A stretch of DNA of 64,000 nucleotides, from the NCBI RefSeq assembly GCF_025231485.1, contig NZ_CP104003.1, positions 2,232,001 through 2,296,000 on the forward strand, written 5' to 3'. Under the pieces are notes generated by a model that worked only from the letters and a program-made list of their open reading frames with translations, had not been told where the DNA came from and made no database searches. This DNA is from Salinirubellus salinus. Lineage in GTDB: Archaea; Halobacteriota; Halobacteria; Halobacteriales; Haloarculaceae. This document shows, in pieces, positions 26,449-35,870 of the stretch. The number at the start of each line of letters is the position of its first letter. The stretch's first letter is position 1. A program made the translations under genes and the position numbers.

Positions 26449-27690
26449 TTAGACGCCCGTCGAGTACCGCAGGATGCCGGCGACGCCGCCGAACGCGGTC
26501 ATCAGCTGTTCGCCCTTCTCGAAGTCCGTGCTGATGAACTTCGTCTCGGAGCCGCGCTGTTCGGCGAGTCCCATCAGGTGGTCGATGACGTCCTCACGGT
26601 CGACCACCTCGGCAGACTGGCCGTTCTCGCAGGTGTGCTCGGGGGTCTGGTGGCGTCGGTCGACCACCTCGAACTCCTGTTTCTCGCCGCAGTCGTAGAC
26701 CACCACGTCCTTGCGCAGGTCCTCGGAGATGAGCAGGCGGTCGACCGCGCCCATCATCAGGTTGCGGCGGGTCTGGTCGAACCCGTAGGTGGCCTTCCCA
26801 CCGTCGTGGAGCTCCTCGAAGAACTCCTCCATCTGGCGCTTGTCCTTCATCACCTCGTGGTCCGCGAGCACGTCGCCCGCGGCGTCGACGAGGTCCTTCA
26901 GCCCCGACTCGTCGGTGTAGGAGACGTCGAACTTCCCGAGCACCTTGTCCTGGAGTTCGTGGTGGAGGTACTCGCCGTCGAGGAACTCGTCCTTCGTGGG
27001 CGAGGGGCCACCGACGAGGACACCGTCCATCTCGTGCCGCTTGTCCACGAACAGTTCGTTGGCCATCTCCGCGACCTCCTGGTAGAAGTTGTCGATGGCC
27101 TCCAGCCGCAGGCGGGCGAACCGCTGGGCTGACTGGCCACCTTTCCGCTGCTTGCCGGGCACCAGCGAGGAGGCCGACTTCACCGCCTCCACGCGCTTGC
27201 CGCGGAGCCAGCCGACGTTCGCCTCGCGCCGGTCGAGGACGACGAGCCCGTACAGCCCCTTGTCCTCCAGCATGTACTCCAGCGGCTCGGTGAGGAACTC
27301 CGAGTCGCAGTGGTAGCGGAACGACTCGACCGGCTCGGGCGGCGACTCCAGCACCCGCGTGACCATGTCCGTCTGCCCGCCGCCGGTGTCGAACGCGCCG
27401 CTGAAGATGACCATCCCGTTCTCCGGCGGGTAGGTGTCGTAGTACCGGAGCCGGTCCTTGATGCTGGTCAGCGCGTCCTGCACGGCCGTCCGGGTCTGCT
27501 TCGACTTGATGTTCGACGCCTCGCTGTGTTCCTGCGTGACGTGGGCGACGACGTCGGAGACCTGCCGGTCCTCGGGCATGTAGATGGACACGAGCTGGGT
27601 CCCGGAGCCCTTGTACTCCTGGAGTTCCTCGATGACCTTCTTGAACTCGTACTTCTGTTTGTCCGACTGCTCCTCCTCCTGCTTGCTCAT
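26449..27690 (-). CDS. prf1: Peptide chain release factor aRF1
   Basis: Recognises all three stop codons and releases the nascent chain. A 413-residue protein with the full domain set: N domain with NIKS at residues 60-63, M domain with GGQ at 184-186, and C domain ending RYSTGV. The C-domain minidomain contains ENGQSAEVVDREDVIDHLM. It is divergent from the MinD-like gene; a leftward AT-rich box lies near 27712-27720. Confidence 0.97.
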   Translation of the reverse strand: MSKQEEEQSDKQKYEFKKVIEELQEYKGSGTQLVSIYMPEDRQVSDVVAHVTQEHSEASNIKSKQTRTAVQDALTSIKDRLRYYDTYPPENGMVIFSGAFDTGGGQTDMVTRVLESPPEPVESFRYHCDSEFLTEPLEYMLEDKGLYGLVVLDRREANVGWLRGKRVEAVKSASSLVPGKQRKGGQSAQRFARLRLEAIDNFYQEVAEMANELFVDKRHEMDGVLVGGPSPTKDEFLDGEYLHHELQDKVLGKFDVSYTDESGLKDLVDAAGDVLADHEVMKDKRQMEEFFEELHDGGKATYGFDQTRRNLMMGAVDRLLISEDLRKDVVVYDCGEKQEFEVVDRRHQTPEHTCENGQSAEVVDREDVIDHLMGLAEQRGSETKFISTDFEKGEQLMTAFGGVAGILRYSTGV

Positions 27691-27822
27691 TACCCGCTCT
27701 AGGCCGATGTGCGGTAAGTAACTGTTGACGCGGGACCGTTCACCCGTTAATACGGCGGACCAGTAATAACCGGAAGAACGACCACACCAAACTATTAGTC
27801 GGGGAATACGAAAGCGTTAGTC

Positions 27823-28758
27823 ATGGACGTATTCGCAGTCGCCGGGGGGGACGGTGCCGGCAAGACCGCGACGGCGTTGAACCTCGCCGTCGCGCTGCGG
27901 GAGGCGGGGTCGTACGCGGCGGTCCTCGACGCGGACCTCCGTGGGAACATCACCTCGATGCTCGACGTGGACTACGACGCGACGCTCCACGACGTGCTCA
28001 CGGGTGACAGCCGCGCGAGGGACGCCGTCGCCGACGTGGAACTCTCGGCCGACACCCTGCCCGAGAGCGACCTCGCGGCCTACCGCAAGGCGCTGGCGGC
28101 CGACCGGACCCAGTTCCGCGCCGGCGGCGACCGCGACGAGGTGACGACCGAGGAGGACGAACCCGACATCGACACGCTCCCGGTCGTCGCCGGCTTCGAG
28201 AACCGCGCCGAACACACCGGCACCGACCCGGAGGCGCTCGAGAGCGTCCTCGAGAACTTCGTGATGGCCTACGACGTCCTCGTCGTGGACACGGGCAACG
28301 GCCCGGCCTCCCAGTCACCCACCATCGACGTGGCCGAGGGCACGCTCACGGTCACGACGCCCGACCCGGCGAAGATGGAGGCCGCACGCGAGGACGTCCG
28401 GGCCTGTACCAACGCCGGGACGAGACTGATGGGCACCGTCGTCAACCGCGCCGGTGACAAGACCAGCATCTCCGAGGTGACCGACACCGTCGGCACCGAG
28501 GCCTTCGGCGTCATCCCCGAGGACGCCCGGACCGCCGCACTCGAACCCGTCTTCTTCTCGGTGCCGGGGAGTCCCGCCGCGAACGCCTACGGCCGACTCG
28601 CCGGCAAGACCCGGTCGTGGGACGGCACCTCGGCGCTCGTCGGGCAGGCCAGCGCGGACGGGGGCGACGACCCCGGCGCCGGCCGCGGCGGCGGCACGGA
28701 CGACGAGGACGACGACGACTCCGGCGGGTTCCTCTCCGGCCTGCTGGGCGACGACTGA
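27823..28758 (+). CDS. MinD/ParA-like P-loop ATPase
   Basis: A 311-residue ATPase of the SIMIBI class. The P-loop is GGDGAGKT (residues 8-15) and follows the ordinary GxxxxGKT pattern; the signature Lys that starts the deviant Walker A of most MinD/ParA proteins is Ala7-Gly8 here. Other motifs are DADLRGNITSML, VLVVDTGNGP and VTTPDPAKM. The last ~45 residues are Gly/Asp-rich and end with the short amphipathic GFLSGLLGDD, which could contact a partner or membrane. Role in positioning or partition is inferred only from family. Confidence 0.85.
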   Translation: MDVFAVAGGDGAGKTATALNLAVALREAGSYAAVLDADLRGNITSMLDVDYDATLHDVLTGDSRARDAVADVELSADTLPESDLAAYRKALAADRTQFRAGGDRDEVTTEEDEPDIDTLPVVAGFENRAEHTGTDPEALESVLENFVMAYDVLVVDTGNGPASQSPTIDVAEGTLTVTTPDPAKMEAAREDVRACTNAGTRLMGTVVNRAGDKTSISEVTDTVGTEAFGVIPEDARTAALEPVFFSVPGSPAANAYGRLAGKTRSWDGTSALVGQASADGGDDPGAGRGGGTDDEDDDDSGGFLSGLLGDD

Positions 28759-28777
28759 GCCGCGGCGCGCACGCCCT

Positions 28778-28818
28778 CGGCCGCCCGCCCCCCGGCGGCC
28801 GCGGGCAGCACCGTTTTT
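28778..28818 (+). terminator. Hairpin-T terminator after the MinD-like gene
   Basis: A perfect 8-base GC stem CGGCCGCC (28778-28785) pairs with 28794-28801, followed by a TTTTT run at 28814-28818. Confidence 0.6.
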
Positions 28819-28843
28819 CACTCCCCCCGTCGAAGCCCCGCCC

Positions 28844-29233
28844 ATGCAATGTCCCGACTGTAACGGTCAGGTCGCCACGTTCGACGTCCCGGAGAACCTC
28901 CGCGAACACCTCCCGAAGCCCGTCCCCACCGCGGGGCTCTGTACCCGCTGTCTCGCGCTCCACCCCACAGACGAGGGCGGCGACCCCGAGTTCATCGACC
29001 TCGAGGCGTTCCCCGAGGACCCGGACGCCGCCATCTCGCTCGCCATCGCCATCGGCCTGCTCGACTCGCTGGCGCTCAACCGCGCCTCCATCGAGACGCT
29101 GTTCCGCCGGGTCGCCGAGGCCGGCGAGGACCCGTTCCTCGCGCTCGACCGCCTCTCGACCTCCGGTGCCGTCCAGCCCCGGGTCGACCTCGTGGCGCGC
29201 AAACAGCAGATCGAGCAGTTGATGAGCAGCTGA
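28844..29233 (+). CDS. DUF6276-like small zinc-finger-type protein
   Basis: A 129-residue haloarchaeal protein. An N-terminal CPDC and a later CTRC (about residues 31-34) form a likely zinc ribbon; the helical remainder includes [20 protein letters not shown] and a [17 protein letters not shown] segment. From memory it matches the DUF6276 family. Function unknown. It lies 85 bases after the MinD-like gene, beyond the hairpin at 28778. Confidence 0.75.
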   Translation: MQCPDCNGQVATFDVPENLREHLPKPVPTAGLCTRCLALHPTDEGGDPEFIDLEAFPEDPDAAISLAIAIGLLDSLALNRASIETLFRRVAEAGEDPFLALDRLSTSGAVQPRVDLVARKQQIEQLMSS

Positions 29234-29402
29234 ACGGTCGGGCACGCGCGGCTCTCGCGCTCGCGCCGACCGGGGCGTCCGGCGGCGACGCCTCACAGCT
29301 CACGGGTCGCTTCACTCCCCGTTCGCTCGTACCGCGGCCCCCCTCCGGTCGGCCGTGTGGGTCGTGTGTCGGTCGCGAGCGCTCCCTCCCGCTCGCCGGT
29401 AC

Positions 29403-29431
29403 CGAGGAACCTCACTACGTTCGGTTCCTCG
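29403..29431. terminator. Inverted repeat CGAGGAACC-N11-GGTTCCTCG upstream of argS
   Basis: Perfect 9-base arms (29403-29411 and 29423-29431) between the DUF6276 stop and the argS promoter (TTTACC box near 29446). Could be a 3'-end hairpin of the upstream gene or an operator; no T-run follows. Confidence 0.4.
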
Positions 29432-29474
29432 TCAACCCGACACCGATTTACCCCACCGCCCGGAATCGCCGAGC

Positions 29475-31241
29475 ATGTTCGTCACCTTCCGCGAGGAGGT
29501 CCGCGACGCCCTGCACGGGGCGCTCACCTCGCTCGACTACCCCACGGACGACCTCGGCATCGAGGAGCCACCCGAGGACGTCCCGGCCGTCCTCGCCTCC
29601 AGCGTCGCGTTCAGACTCGCCAGCGAGGCCGGCGCCCCGCCCCCACAGGTCGCCGCCGAACTCGCCGACGCCATCGACGCTGGGACGCTCGAGTACGTCG
29701 GCCGCGTCGAGACGCAGGGCCCGTACGTGAACTTCCTCCCCGGCGACGCCTACCTGGCGGCCACGCTCGACGCCGCACAGGACACCGAGTACGGCCACCT
29801 CCCGGACCGCGACGAGAGCGTCGTCGTCGAGCACACCTCCGCGAACCCGACCGGCCCGGTCCACGTCGGCCGCGCACGCAACCCCATCACCGGCGACGCC
29901 ATCGCCAACGCACTCGAGTTCGCCGGTTACGACGTCGAGCGGCACTACTACGTCAACGACGCCGGCCGACAGGTCGCCGTCTTCACGTGGGCCTACGAGA
30001 CGTTCGACGAGGCCGACCTCGACGCGGACCCCGCCCGCGACCGCATCGAGTACGACCTCGTGCGCTACTACCGCAAGGGCAACGCCTACCTCGAGGACGC
30101 GGACCCCGAGGAGGTGGAGGCGGCAGAGGCCGAGATCGAGGCCATCATGCGCGGGCTGGAGGCCGGCGACGAGGAGACCTTCGAACGCGTCGCCGAGGTT
30201 GTCGACCGCGTGCTCTCGGGGATGACCGAGTGTCTCTCCCGCCTCCCCGCCACCTTCGACGAGTTCGTCAAGGAGTCACGGTTCATGCGTGACGGCTCGA
30301 CCGACGACGTGGCCGAGCGCCTCAAGGACAGCGAGTACGCCGTCCTCGAGGAGGAGGCGTGGCAGCTCGAACTGGACGAGTGGGGCATCGAGAAGAAGCT
30401 CGTGTTCCTCCGTTCCGACGGCACCTCGCTGTACACGACCCGTGACCTCGCCCACCACGAGTGGAAGTTCGAGAACTTCGACCGGGCGGTGACGGTGCTC
30501 GGTGAGGACCACAAACTGCAGGCTCAGCAGCTCGACGCCGCCCTCGAGATACTCGGCAACGACACCAGCCAGCTCACCTCGACGTTCTACTCGTGGGTGA
30601 ATCTCCCCGGCGGCGAGGGGATGTCCACGCGCGCGGGCACGGGAATCGACCTCGACGACCTGCTCGACGAGGCCATCGACCGCGCCCGCGACGAGGTGGA
30701 GAGGCGCCTCGAGACGCGCCAGCGCGACGACGACCTCGACGAGGCGGACATCCAGCGCATCGCCGAGCAGGTCGGGCTCGGTGCGGTCCGCTACGACATC
30801 GTCTCGAAACAGCCCACGAAGGCCATCACGTTCCAGTGGGAGGAGGCACTCGACTTCGAGGCCCAGTCCGCCCCGTACGTCCAGTACGTCCACGCGCGGT
30901 GCTGTGGCATCCTCGACGAGGCCGAACGCGCGGGTCACGAGGTGCCGGCCGAACCCGACGCGAGCGCGCTCGGAACACCCGAGGAGGAGGCCCTCGTGCT
31001 GACCATCGCGCGATTGACGGGTGCGATAGACAAGGCCGCCGCCCAGCTGGAACCCCACCGCGTCGCCACCTACACGCGCGACATCGCCGAGACGTTCAAC
31101 GCGTTCTACCGCGAGTGTCCCGTCCTCACGGCCGAGGACGAGGAGGTGCGTGCCGCGCGGCTGGCGCTGGTCCGCGCCTCGCGTCACACCGTCGCCAACG
31201 CGCTGGCGGTGCTCGGCGTGGCGGCGCCGGAGTCGATGTAG
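29475..31241 (+). CDS. argS: Arginyl-tRNA synthetase
   Basis: Class I synthetase charging tRNA-Arg. A 588-residue protein: N-terminal additional domain to about residue 110, then [15 protein letters not shown] with the HIGH-type signature HVGR, the catalytic core, and [13 protein letters not shown] in the KMSK region (as in most ArgRS, which lack a canonical KMSK). The C-terminal DALR anticodon domain ends [16 protein letters not shown] 29475 fits a box about 27 bases upstream. Confidence 0.97.
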   Translation: MFVTFREEVRDALHGALTSLDYPTDDLGIEEPPEDVPAVLASSVAFRLASEAGAPPPQVAAELADAIDAGTLEYVGRVETQGPYVNFLPGDAYLAATLDAAQDTEYGHLPDRDESVVVEHTSANPTGPVHVGRARNPITGDAIANALEFAGYDVERHYYVNDAGRQVAVFTWAYETFDEADLDADPARDRIEYDLVRYYRKGNAYLEDADPEEVEAAEAEIEAIMRGLEAGDEETFERVAEVVDRVLSGMTECLSRLPATFDEFVKESRFMRDGSTDDVAERLKDSEYAVLEEEAWQLELDEWGIEKKLVFLRSDGTSLYTTRDLAHHEWKFENFDRAVTVLGEDHKLQAQQLDAALEILGNDTSQLTSTFYSWVNLPGGEGMSTRAGTGIDLDDLLDEAIDRARDEVERRLETRQRDDDLDEADIQRIAEQVGLGAVRYDIVSKQPTKAITFQWEEALDFEAQSAPYVQYVHARCCGILDEAERAGHEVPAEPDASALGTPEEEALVLTIARLTGAIDKAAAQLEPHRVATYTRDIAETFNAFYRECPVLTAEDEEVRAARLALVRASRHTVANALAVLGVAAPESM

Positions 31242-31264
31242 AACGGGCGGACGAGGCGGTCAGT

Positions 31265-31420
31265 TCAGAAGAGGAACGGTGCCTGGACGAACCCGCCCGC
31301 GATGAGGTCACCGCCGACGAACAGCACCGCCGCGGCGCCCAGACCGAGGACGAGCAACAGGAACATCACGATCCACGCGGTGGGGAGTGTCGGGTCCGGT
31401 TCGGCTTCGGCTTGGCTCAT
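31265..31420 (-). CDS. Small single-helix membrane protein, uncharacterised
   Basis: A 51-residue protein, MSQAEAEPDPTLPT followed by one strongly hydrophobic helix (AWIVMFLLLVLGLGAAAVLFV) and GGDLIAGGFVQAPFLF. ATG 31420 is chosen because the acidic N-terminus is typical of haloarchaeal small membrane proteins; longer in-frame starts give a basic, unlikely leader. It is convergent with argS (23-base gap). Confidence 0.65.
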   Translation of the reverse strand: MSQAEAEPDPTLPTAWIVMFLLLVLGLGAAAVLFVGGDLIAGGFVQAPFLF

Positions 31421-31570
31421 ACCCACGGGTCGCACACGCTGGATGAAAGGCGTTCTTCTTTGCGGCGGACGGTGGGAACGAGTAGAGCCAGTCAGGATAG
31501 CCACGGAGCGGTGCTGTCGCGGTGCGGTCACGCCAGCGCACCCACCCGGCCGGAGCGAAGCGAGGGCCGC

Positions 31571-31643
31571 CTTTTGAATCGAAAGGTTTCGAGGAGCGGT
31601 TCGGGCGCGGAGCGAGCGAACCCGACGAGAGAAGTTTCGTGGC
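31571..31643 (-). repeat. Dispersed intergenic hairpin element, copy 2 (3' of atpD)
   Basis: CTTTTGAATCGAAAG core, stem GGTTCG (31598-31603) with CGAACC (31617-31622), then GACGAGAGAAGTTTCGTGGC. It is preceded by GGAGCGAAGCGAGGGCCG. Ends one base before the atpD stop. The similarity to copy 3 continues into the last codons of both ATPase genes. Confidence 0.7.
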
Positions 31644-31644
31644 T

Positions 31645-32340
31645 TCAGTCGTCGGCGGTGACCGCTTCCTTCTCCGCCTCCGCCTCGGCGGCGGCCTTCG
31701 CCGCCTGCTTCTCCTCCTCCTCTTTCTTGGACTTGATCTTCTTGAGCCGGAAGATCTCCTCGCGCTCCTGCTCCTCGAGTTTCTGCTCGATGTACTCCTG
31801 GTTCTCGTAGAGCTGCGGGAGGAGCGTGAACTCGAGCGCGTTGACACGGCGCTTGGTCGTCTCGATCTCGTCGAGCATCTTCTTCATCGCCGTCTCGACC
31901 TCCGCGGCGAGGACGATCTGCTCGATGAGTTCCTCGTAGGCCGCCGCGGCCTCGTCGATGCGGGCACTGGTGCCGAGGACGCCGTACCCACGCTCGTCGA
32001 GCGACTTGCGGACCTTCGAGGACTCGATCTGCGGGACGACCACACCCATGATGTTCTTCGACTGGGTGGTGATCTCCGGGTGGTCCTTCAGCGCCGCCGC
32101 CGCACCCCGGACCGCGACGTCGCCGTCCATCGCGCGGGCCATGTTGATGGCGTGCTGCGCGCGGTTGTACGCGTCGTTCATGTCCGAGCGGACGTCCTGC
32201 GCCTGGTCGAGGATGTCCATGAACTCCATGATGAGACCGTCACGCTTCTTCTCCAGCGTGTCGTGGCCCCGCTCCGAGAGCTCGATGCGGTCCTCGATAG
32301 CCATGAGGTTCTTGCGGGTGGGCTTGACGTCCTTGGCCAT
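31645..32340 (-). CDS. atpD: A-type ATP synthase subunit D (central stalk)
   Basis: A 231-residue rotor-shaft subunit. N-terminal helix [32 protein letters not shown] and the long C-terminal coiled coil [18 protein letters not shown] match V/A-type subunit D. The Lys/Glu/Ala-rich tail ends EAVTADD. It lies 62 bases after the DUF7504 gene rather than next to atpB, from which it is about 6.4 kb away. Confidence 0.96.
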   Translation of the reverse strand: MAKDVKPTRKNLMAIEDRIELSERGHDTLEKKRDGLIMEFMDILDQAQDVRSDMNDAYNRAQHAINMARAMDGDVAVRGAAAALKDHPEITTQSKNIMGVVVPQIESSKVRKSLDERGYGVLGTSARIDEAAAAYEELIEQIVLAAEVETAMKKMLDEIETTKRRVNALEFTLLPQLYENQEYIEQKLEEQEREEIFRLKKIKSKKEEEEKQAAKAAAEAEAEKEAVTADD

Positions 32341-32402
32341 GTTGGCTGGGTGTTGCGGGCGACTGGGTGTAAAGCTTTTCAGTCGGGCGGGCGGCGCGAC
32401 GC

Positions 32403-32984
32403 CTACTCCTCGGGCGTCGGCCGCCGACGGACGGTGACGTCGCCGTCCGCGTCGAGCCGGACCACGGCGTCGACGAACGAGAGCAGGGTGTTGACCGTCC
32501 GGTCGTCCACGGCGGCGGGGTCGAGGTGGAAGTGGGCGGTCGCACCAGCCGCCGAGAGACGGGTGGTGAGCGCGTGGACGAACCGGTAGGCCCGGTCCGA
32601 GTCCACGTACTGGAGGAGCGTGGTGAGCGAGTCCAGACAGAACGCGACGGGCTCCTCGTCGACGGCCTCGGTGACCGTGATCTCGAGGCCGGTCAGGTCG
32701 TCCGGCGAGTCCACCGTCTCCACGCCGAGCGCCGTCGAGGAGACGCCGACGGCGACGGCGAACGCCCCTCGCGGGAACGCGTCCTCGTGTCGCTCGACCC
32801 AGTCGGCGGGCGAGCCACGGTAGAGCACACCCACGGCCCGACTGGCGTCGTCGCGCTCGAGGAGCGCCCGACACAGCGCCTCGCGCTCCGTCGCCATCCC
32901 CGGCGCGAGCACGAGGACGTTCCCGACGCCAGCGAGGTGCTCGGCGGCCGAGGTCGGCGTGTGGTGGGACATTCGGTCTGCCAT
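32403..32984 (-). CDS. DUF7504-like (RecA/KaiC-fold-related) haloarchaeal protein
   Basis: A 193-residue protein resembling KaiC-like haloarchaeal proteins that lost the P-loop. It has [20 protein letters not shown] where a Walker A would sit, [15 protein letters not shown], and [25 protein letters not shown], which resembles the Walker B/helix region (DSLT). A strand with [25 protein letters not shown] follows. From memory this is DUF7504. Start 32984 (MADRMSHH), or 32972. It follows the WS/DGAT gene by 22 bases. Likely signalling or regulatory. Confidence 0.7.
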   Translation of the reverse strand: MADRMSHHTPTSAAEHLAGVGNVLVLAPGMATEREALCRALLERDDASRAVGVLYRGSPADWVERHEDAFPRGAFAVAVGVSSTALGVETVDSPDDLTGLEITVTEAVDEEPVAFCLDSLTTLLQYVDSDRAYRFVHALTTRLSAAGATAHFHLDPAAVDDRTVNTLLSFVDAVVRLDADGDVTVRRRPTPEE

Positions 32985-33006
32985 CGGGATTCTCGAACGA
33001 AGAACG

Positions 33007-34443
33007 CTACGGTGTCTCTGCTTCGGCCGTCTGGAGTGCCGCCTCCATGGCGTCCAGTTCGGCCTGGAACTGCTCGGCGATGTCGAACGGTTCGGCGACC
33101 AGCCCACGGTCCGTGGTGACGCCGACCCGGACGTCGCCGTCGTAACTGAGGATGCTCACCCCGATGCCGATGCCGTTGGACTGGGGCACCCAGAACATCA
33201 CGTCGCTGACCTCCGTCCCCGCCAGCGAGAACGCCTCCTTCGGGCCGGGTACGTTCGTCACCACGGCGCTGGCCTTGTTCTCGAACAGTTTGAGGACGAG
33301 CTTCTCGAGCGTCGGCGGACCGCGCCCGCAGATCTTCAGCAACAGGAGGAACAGGAACGCCTCGGTCCCCTGCTTGAGCGCGCCGGTGTTGTCCTGGATG
33401 GCCTGGATGCGCTCGTGGGGGTCCTCGATGCTGACCGGCAGGTCGAGGAAGCCCAGCCCGAAGTAGTTCCCGAGGTCCTCGGTCCGCTGGTCGAGCGGCT
33501 TCAGGTTCACCGGCATCGTACACCGCAGGTCGCGGTCGGTCGGTTCGCCGTTCGCCTCCAGATACCGCCGGAACGCGCCCGCCGTCGCCGCCAGCATCAC
33601 GTCGTTGATGGTGGCGCCGTGCGCCCGGCCGATGGCCTTCGCCCGCTCCACGTCGATGGGGTCGGACCACGCCACCTCCTTGCGGACCCCGAGGTCGCCG
33701 ACCAGCGAGGTCCGTGGCTCCTTCGGGAGCGTCACCGCCCGCACGCCCGTCACGGCCATGTTCGCCCCCTGTCTGGCCGCCTCGGCGGCCTTCCGGAGTC
33801 GGCTCCGCCCGTCTCCGTCGGTGTTCGGCTCCGACGCCACGGCCGGCTCCGGGTCCGGCGACGGGTCGGCGCCGTTCCCCTCGACCGCCCCGCTCCGGCG
33901 GTGGTGCGGTGGCGTCGGCATCGTCCCGATGGGGAGGTCGATCTCCTCCGGCTCGTCGGCCAGTCCCAGCATCACGTACAGCAGCGCGAACCCGTCCGCG
34001 ATGGAGTGGTGGATACGCACCACGAGCGCGTTCCCGTCGCCGGCCCCCTCGACGAGGTAGAACTGCCAGAGCGGTTTCGTCTTGTCGATGGGCGTGCTCA
34101 TCACGTCGCCGACGTACGTCTGGAACTCCTCGCGGCCCTGCGGTTCCGGGAGCGAGACGTGGTGCAGGTGCGAGTCCAGGTCGAAGTCCGGGTCCAGTTC
34201 CCAGCGGGGCCGGCGGCCGAAGTCGCGGCCGACGATGCGCTGGCGGAACCGGCGGAACGGGAGCAGGCGCTCCTCGACGACCTCGCGCAGGTCCGCGTAG
34301 TCGATGGGGTCGTCGAACACCAGCACGCCCGTTATCTCCATCAGGTTCGTGCGGTCACCCATCCGGCGCCAGGCGTTGTCCGGTCCCGAGAGCGGTTCCC
34401 CCCCGGAGTCGTCGCCGCGGCCACCGTAGTCGTCCTGAGACAT
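33007..34443 (-). CDS. WS/DGAT family O-acyltransferase
   Basis: Wax ester synthase/diacylglycerol acyltransferase family, 478 residues. The catalytic motif HHxxxDG is present as HHSIADG at residues 145-151. An Asn-containing motif (NDVMLA, residues about 275-280) and the C-terminal VVTNVPGPKEAFSLAGTEV complete the family pattern. A Pro/Asp-rich linker near residues 180-215 separates the halves. The family esterifies acyl-CoA with fatty alcohols or diacylglycerol; the substrate in a haloarchaeon, whose membrane lipids are isoprenoid ethers, is unclear. Confidence 0.9.
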   Translation of the reverse strand: MSQDDYGGRGDDSGGEPLSGPDNAWRRMGDRTNLMEITGVLVFDDPIDYADLREVVEERLLPFRRFRQRIVGRDFGRRPRWELDPDFDLDSHLHHVSLPEPQGREEFQTYVGDVMSTPIDKTKPLWQFYLVEGAGDGNALVVRIHHSIADGFALLYVMLGLADEPEEIDLPIGTMPTPPHHRRSGAVEGNGADPSPDPEPAVASEPNTDGDGRSRLRKAAEAARQGANMAVTGVRAVTLPKEPRTSLVGDLGVRKEVAWSDPIDVERAKAIGRAHGATINDVMLAATAGAFRRYLEANGEPTDRDLRCTMPVNLKPLDQRTEDLGNYFGLGFLDLPVSIEDPHERIQAIQDNTGALKQGTEAFLFLLLLKICGRGPPTLEKLVLKLFENKASAVVTNVPGPKEAFSLAGTEVSDVMFWVPQSNGIGIGVSILSYDGDVRVGVTTDRGLVAEPFDIAEQFQAELDAMEAALQTAEAETP

Positions 34444-34697
34444 CGTTCGGTTGTGTGGATGTTATACGACCGAAACATAAGCGTGCCGCCGTCGATAGCC
34501 GCCGAACGTCGGGACGGGAAGCGGGTGGTGCTCTCGGCAGGGAGAGCGTTCGTCTTCCAAGAAAGAGGCACCACTGGAACCCTCAGCAGGTGACACGACC
34601 GGCTTGCTGGATGTAGAGGATACAGTCAGCAGGCAGTCAATCGGCATCTCGTCTCGACAGGCGGAGTCCGACCTGCCGGTGAGCGAGTCGAGTCGGT

Positions 34698-35624
34698 TCA
34701 CCCCCCGAAGACCCGTCGGAGGAAGTTGACGATGATATGTGTGTCTTGGGTGAAACGATAGCCGATGTAGATGAGCAGCGCGACGAGCAGCGCAACGAAC
34801 GGAACGTACCACTCGAACCACAAGCAGACCGTGAAGAAGACCGAGGCAGTAACGATCGCACCCTTTCGTAGAGCTTGATGGCGAAGCCAGTAGCGGTAGT
34901 CACCGAAGCTCCCATCGGTGAGCAACAGCGGCACCTGGTCGGTCCCACGAAGGACCCAATCGCCCTGTTCGATGTGAAGTTCACCGCTGACGCTCACCGT
35001 CGTCCCGTCGACCAGCGGGCGTGCTTCCAGTAGGTGGCGGTCTAAATCGATGCTATCGTTGTGCCGTCGCACATGACTGGCGAACCGCCGAAGCGAACGG
35101 TGTTCCGTGCGGTTTCGGAGGTGGGTGTACCACGAGTCCCACGGTGAGATCGAGAGCCGGTCCGATTTCATCATGCCGCCGACCTCCAGCTGATCGAGCG
35201 GTGTCGCCCCGGTTGCCGAACGGAACCACGTCGGGTCGATGCGAACCGTCTGGCCGTCGGTCGTGACCCCGATGCGGCCCCACTCGAGCCCCGAGGCGAA
35301 AGTGTGCCACCGCTGGCGCTCCCAGCCCCACTCCTCGATGGTGAGGTTGCTGTTGGTGTTGTCCGGGAACCGCGCTCGCCAGAGGTAGGCGCCAACGGCC
35401 TGGTCGGTATCGTCGATGGTCGCACCACCCATCGGGGGCGGTTCTTCGACGACTAACTCTCCTGTAAGCGCTACCGATTCGCCCTCACCCGGCGACCGGG
35501 GGACTTCACCGCCCTCCGTCGGCAACGATTGGAGGACCAGCAAGGCGGTGAGGGCCCGGTAGCCGTAGGCAAGTGCGACCGCCAGGAGGACAGCAATCAA
35601 GAGGAGGATTATCAGCGGGGGCAT
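34698..35624 (-). CDS. GIDE-like membrane protein, orphan copy
   Basis: A 308-residue protein with an N-terminal helix (PLIILLLIAVLLAVALAYGY), a soluble beta-rich domain and two C-terminal helices near residues 245-290. The soluble part shares the order of motifs with the GIDE-like protein at 53572-54336: a VALTGELVVEEPPP-type strand, a YLWRARF strand, an EEWGWE/W turn and QTVRIDPTW near VRVDPT. Unlike that copy it has no LemA neighbour. GC is lower than in flanking genes, suggesting transfer. ATG 35624 precedes the helix; the open frame extends upstream. Confidence 0.65.
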   Translation of the reverse strand: MPPLIILLLIAVLLAVALAYGYRALTALLVLQSLPTEGGEVPRSPGEGESVALTGELVVEEPPPMGGATIDDTDQAVGAYLWRARFPDNTNSNLTIEEWGWERQRWHTFASGLEWGRIGVTTDGQTVRIDPTWFRSATGATPLDQLEVGGMMKSDRLSISPWDSWYTHLRNRTEHRSLRRFASHVRRHNDSIDLDRHLLEARPLVDGTTVSVSGELHIEQGDWVLRGTDQVPLLLTDGSFGDYRYWLRHQALRKGAIVTASVFFTVCLWFEWYVPFVALLVALLIYIGYRFTQDTHIIVNFLRRVFGG

Positions 35625-35691
35625 ACGTGAGTGAGGGACGTTCCACACTTGGTCTGGACGGAGATAAATGGGCAAAATCAGTCGGAGTTGT

Positions 35692-35737
35692 GACCGACTC
35701 GCGCTATGTATGCAGCACAGCCTCAACGAACTACCCG
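35692..35737 (+). repeat. Dispersed repeat R1
   Basis: Begins GACCGACTCGCGCTATGTAT and ends CAACGAACTACCCGA. It is a direct repeat of R2 (36730-36780) and R3 (38521-38560). R1 and R2 bracket the orphan gene at 35871-36692. Confidence 0.75.
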
Positions 35738-35870
35738 ATCGCTTCCAGTAGCGGTGTGCGAGATATAGAGGGTGTATATAGCCGAACGCTCCCGCCGTTC
35801 GGAGGTACGCGGCCGGCGCTCACTCGGTAACGGCAGTAGTCATTAGTACCATCGTCGAGAGAGTTTCTAT

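Noticed and set aside
34446-34476. TTCGGT..ACCGAA inverted repeat upstream of the WS/DGAT gene
   Set aside because: Only six-base arms with a long spacer and no second copy; not distinguishable from chance.
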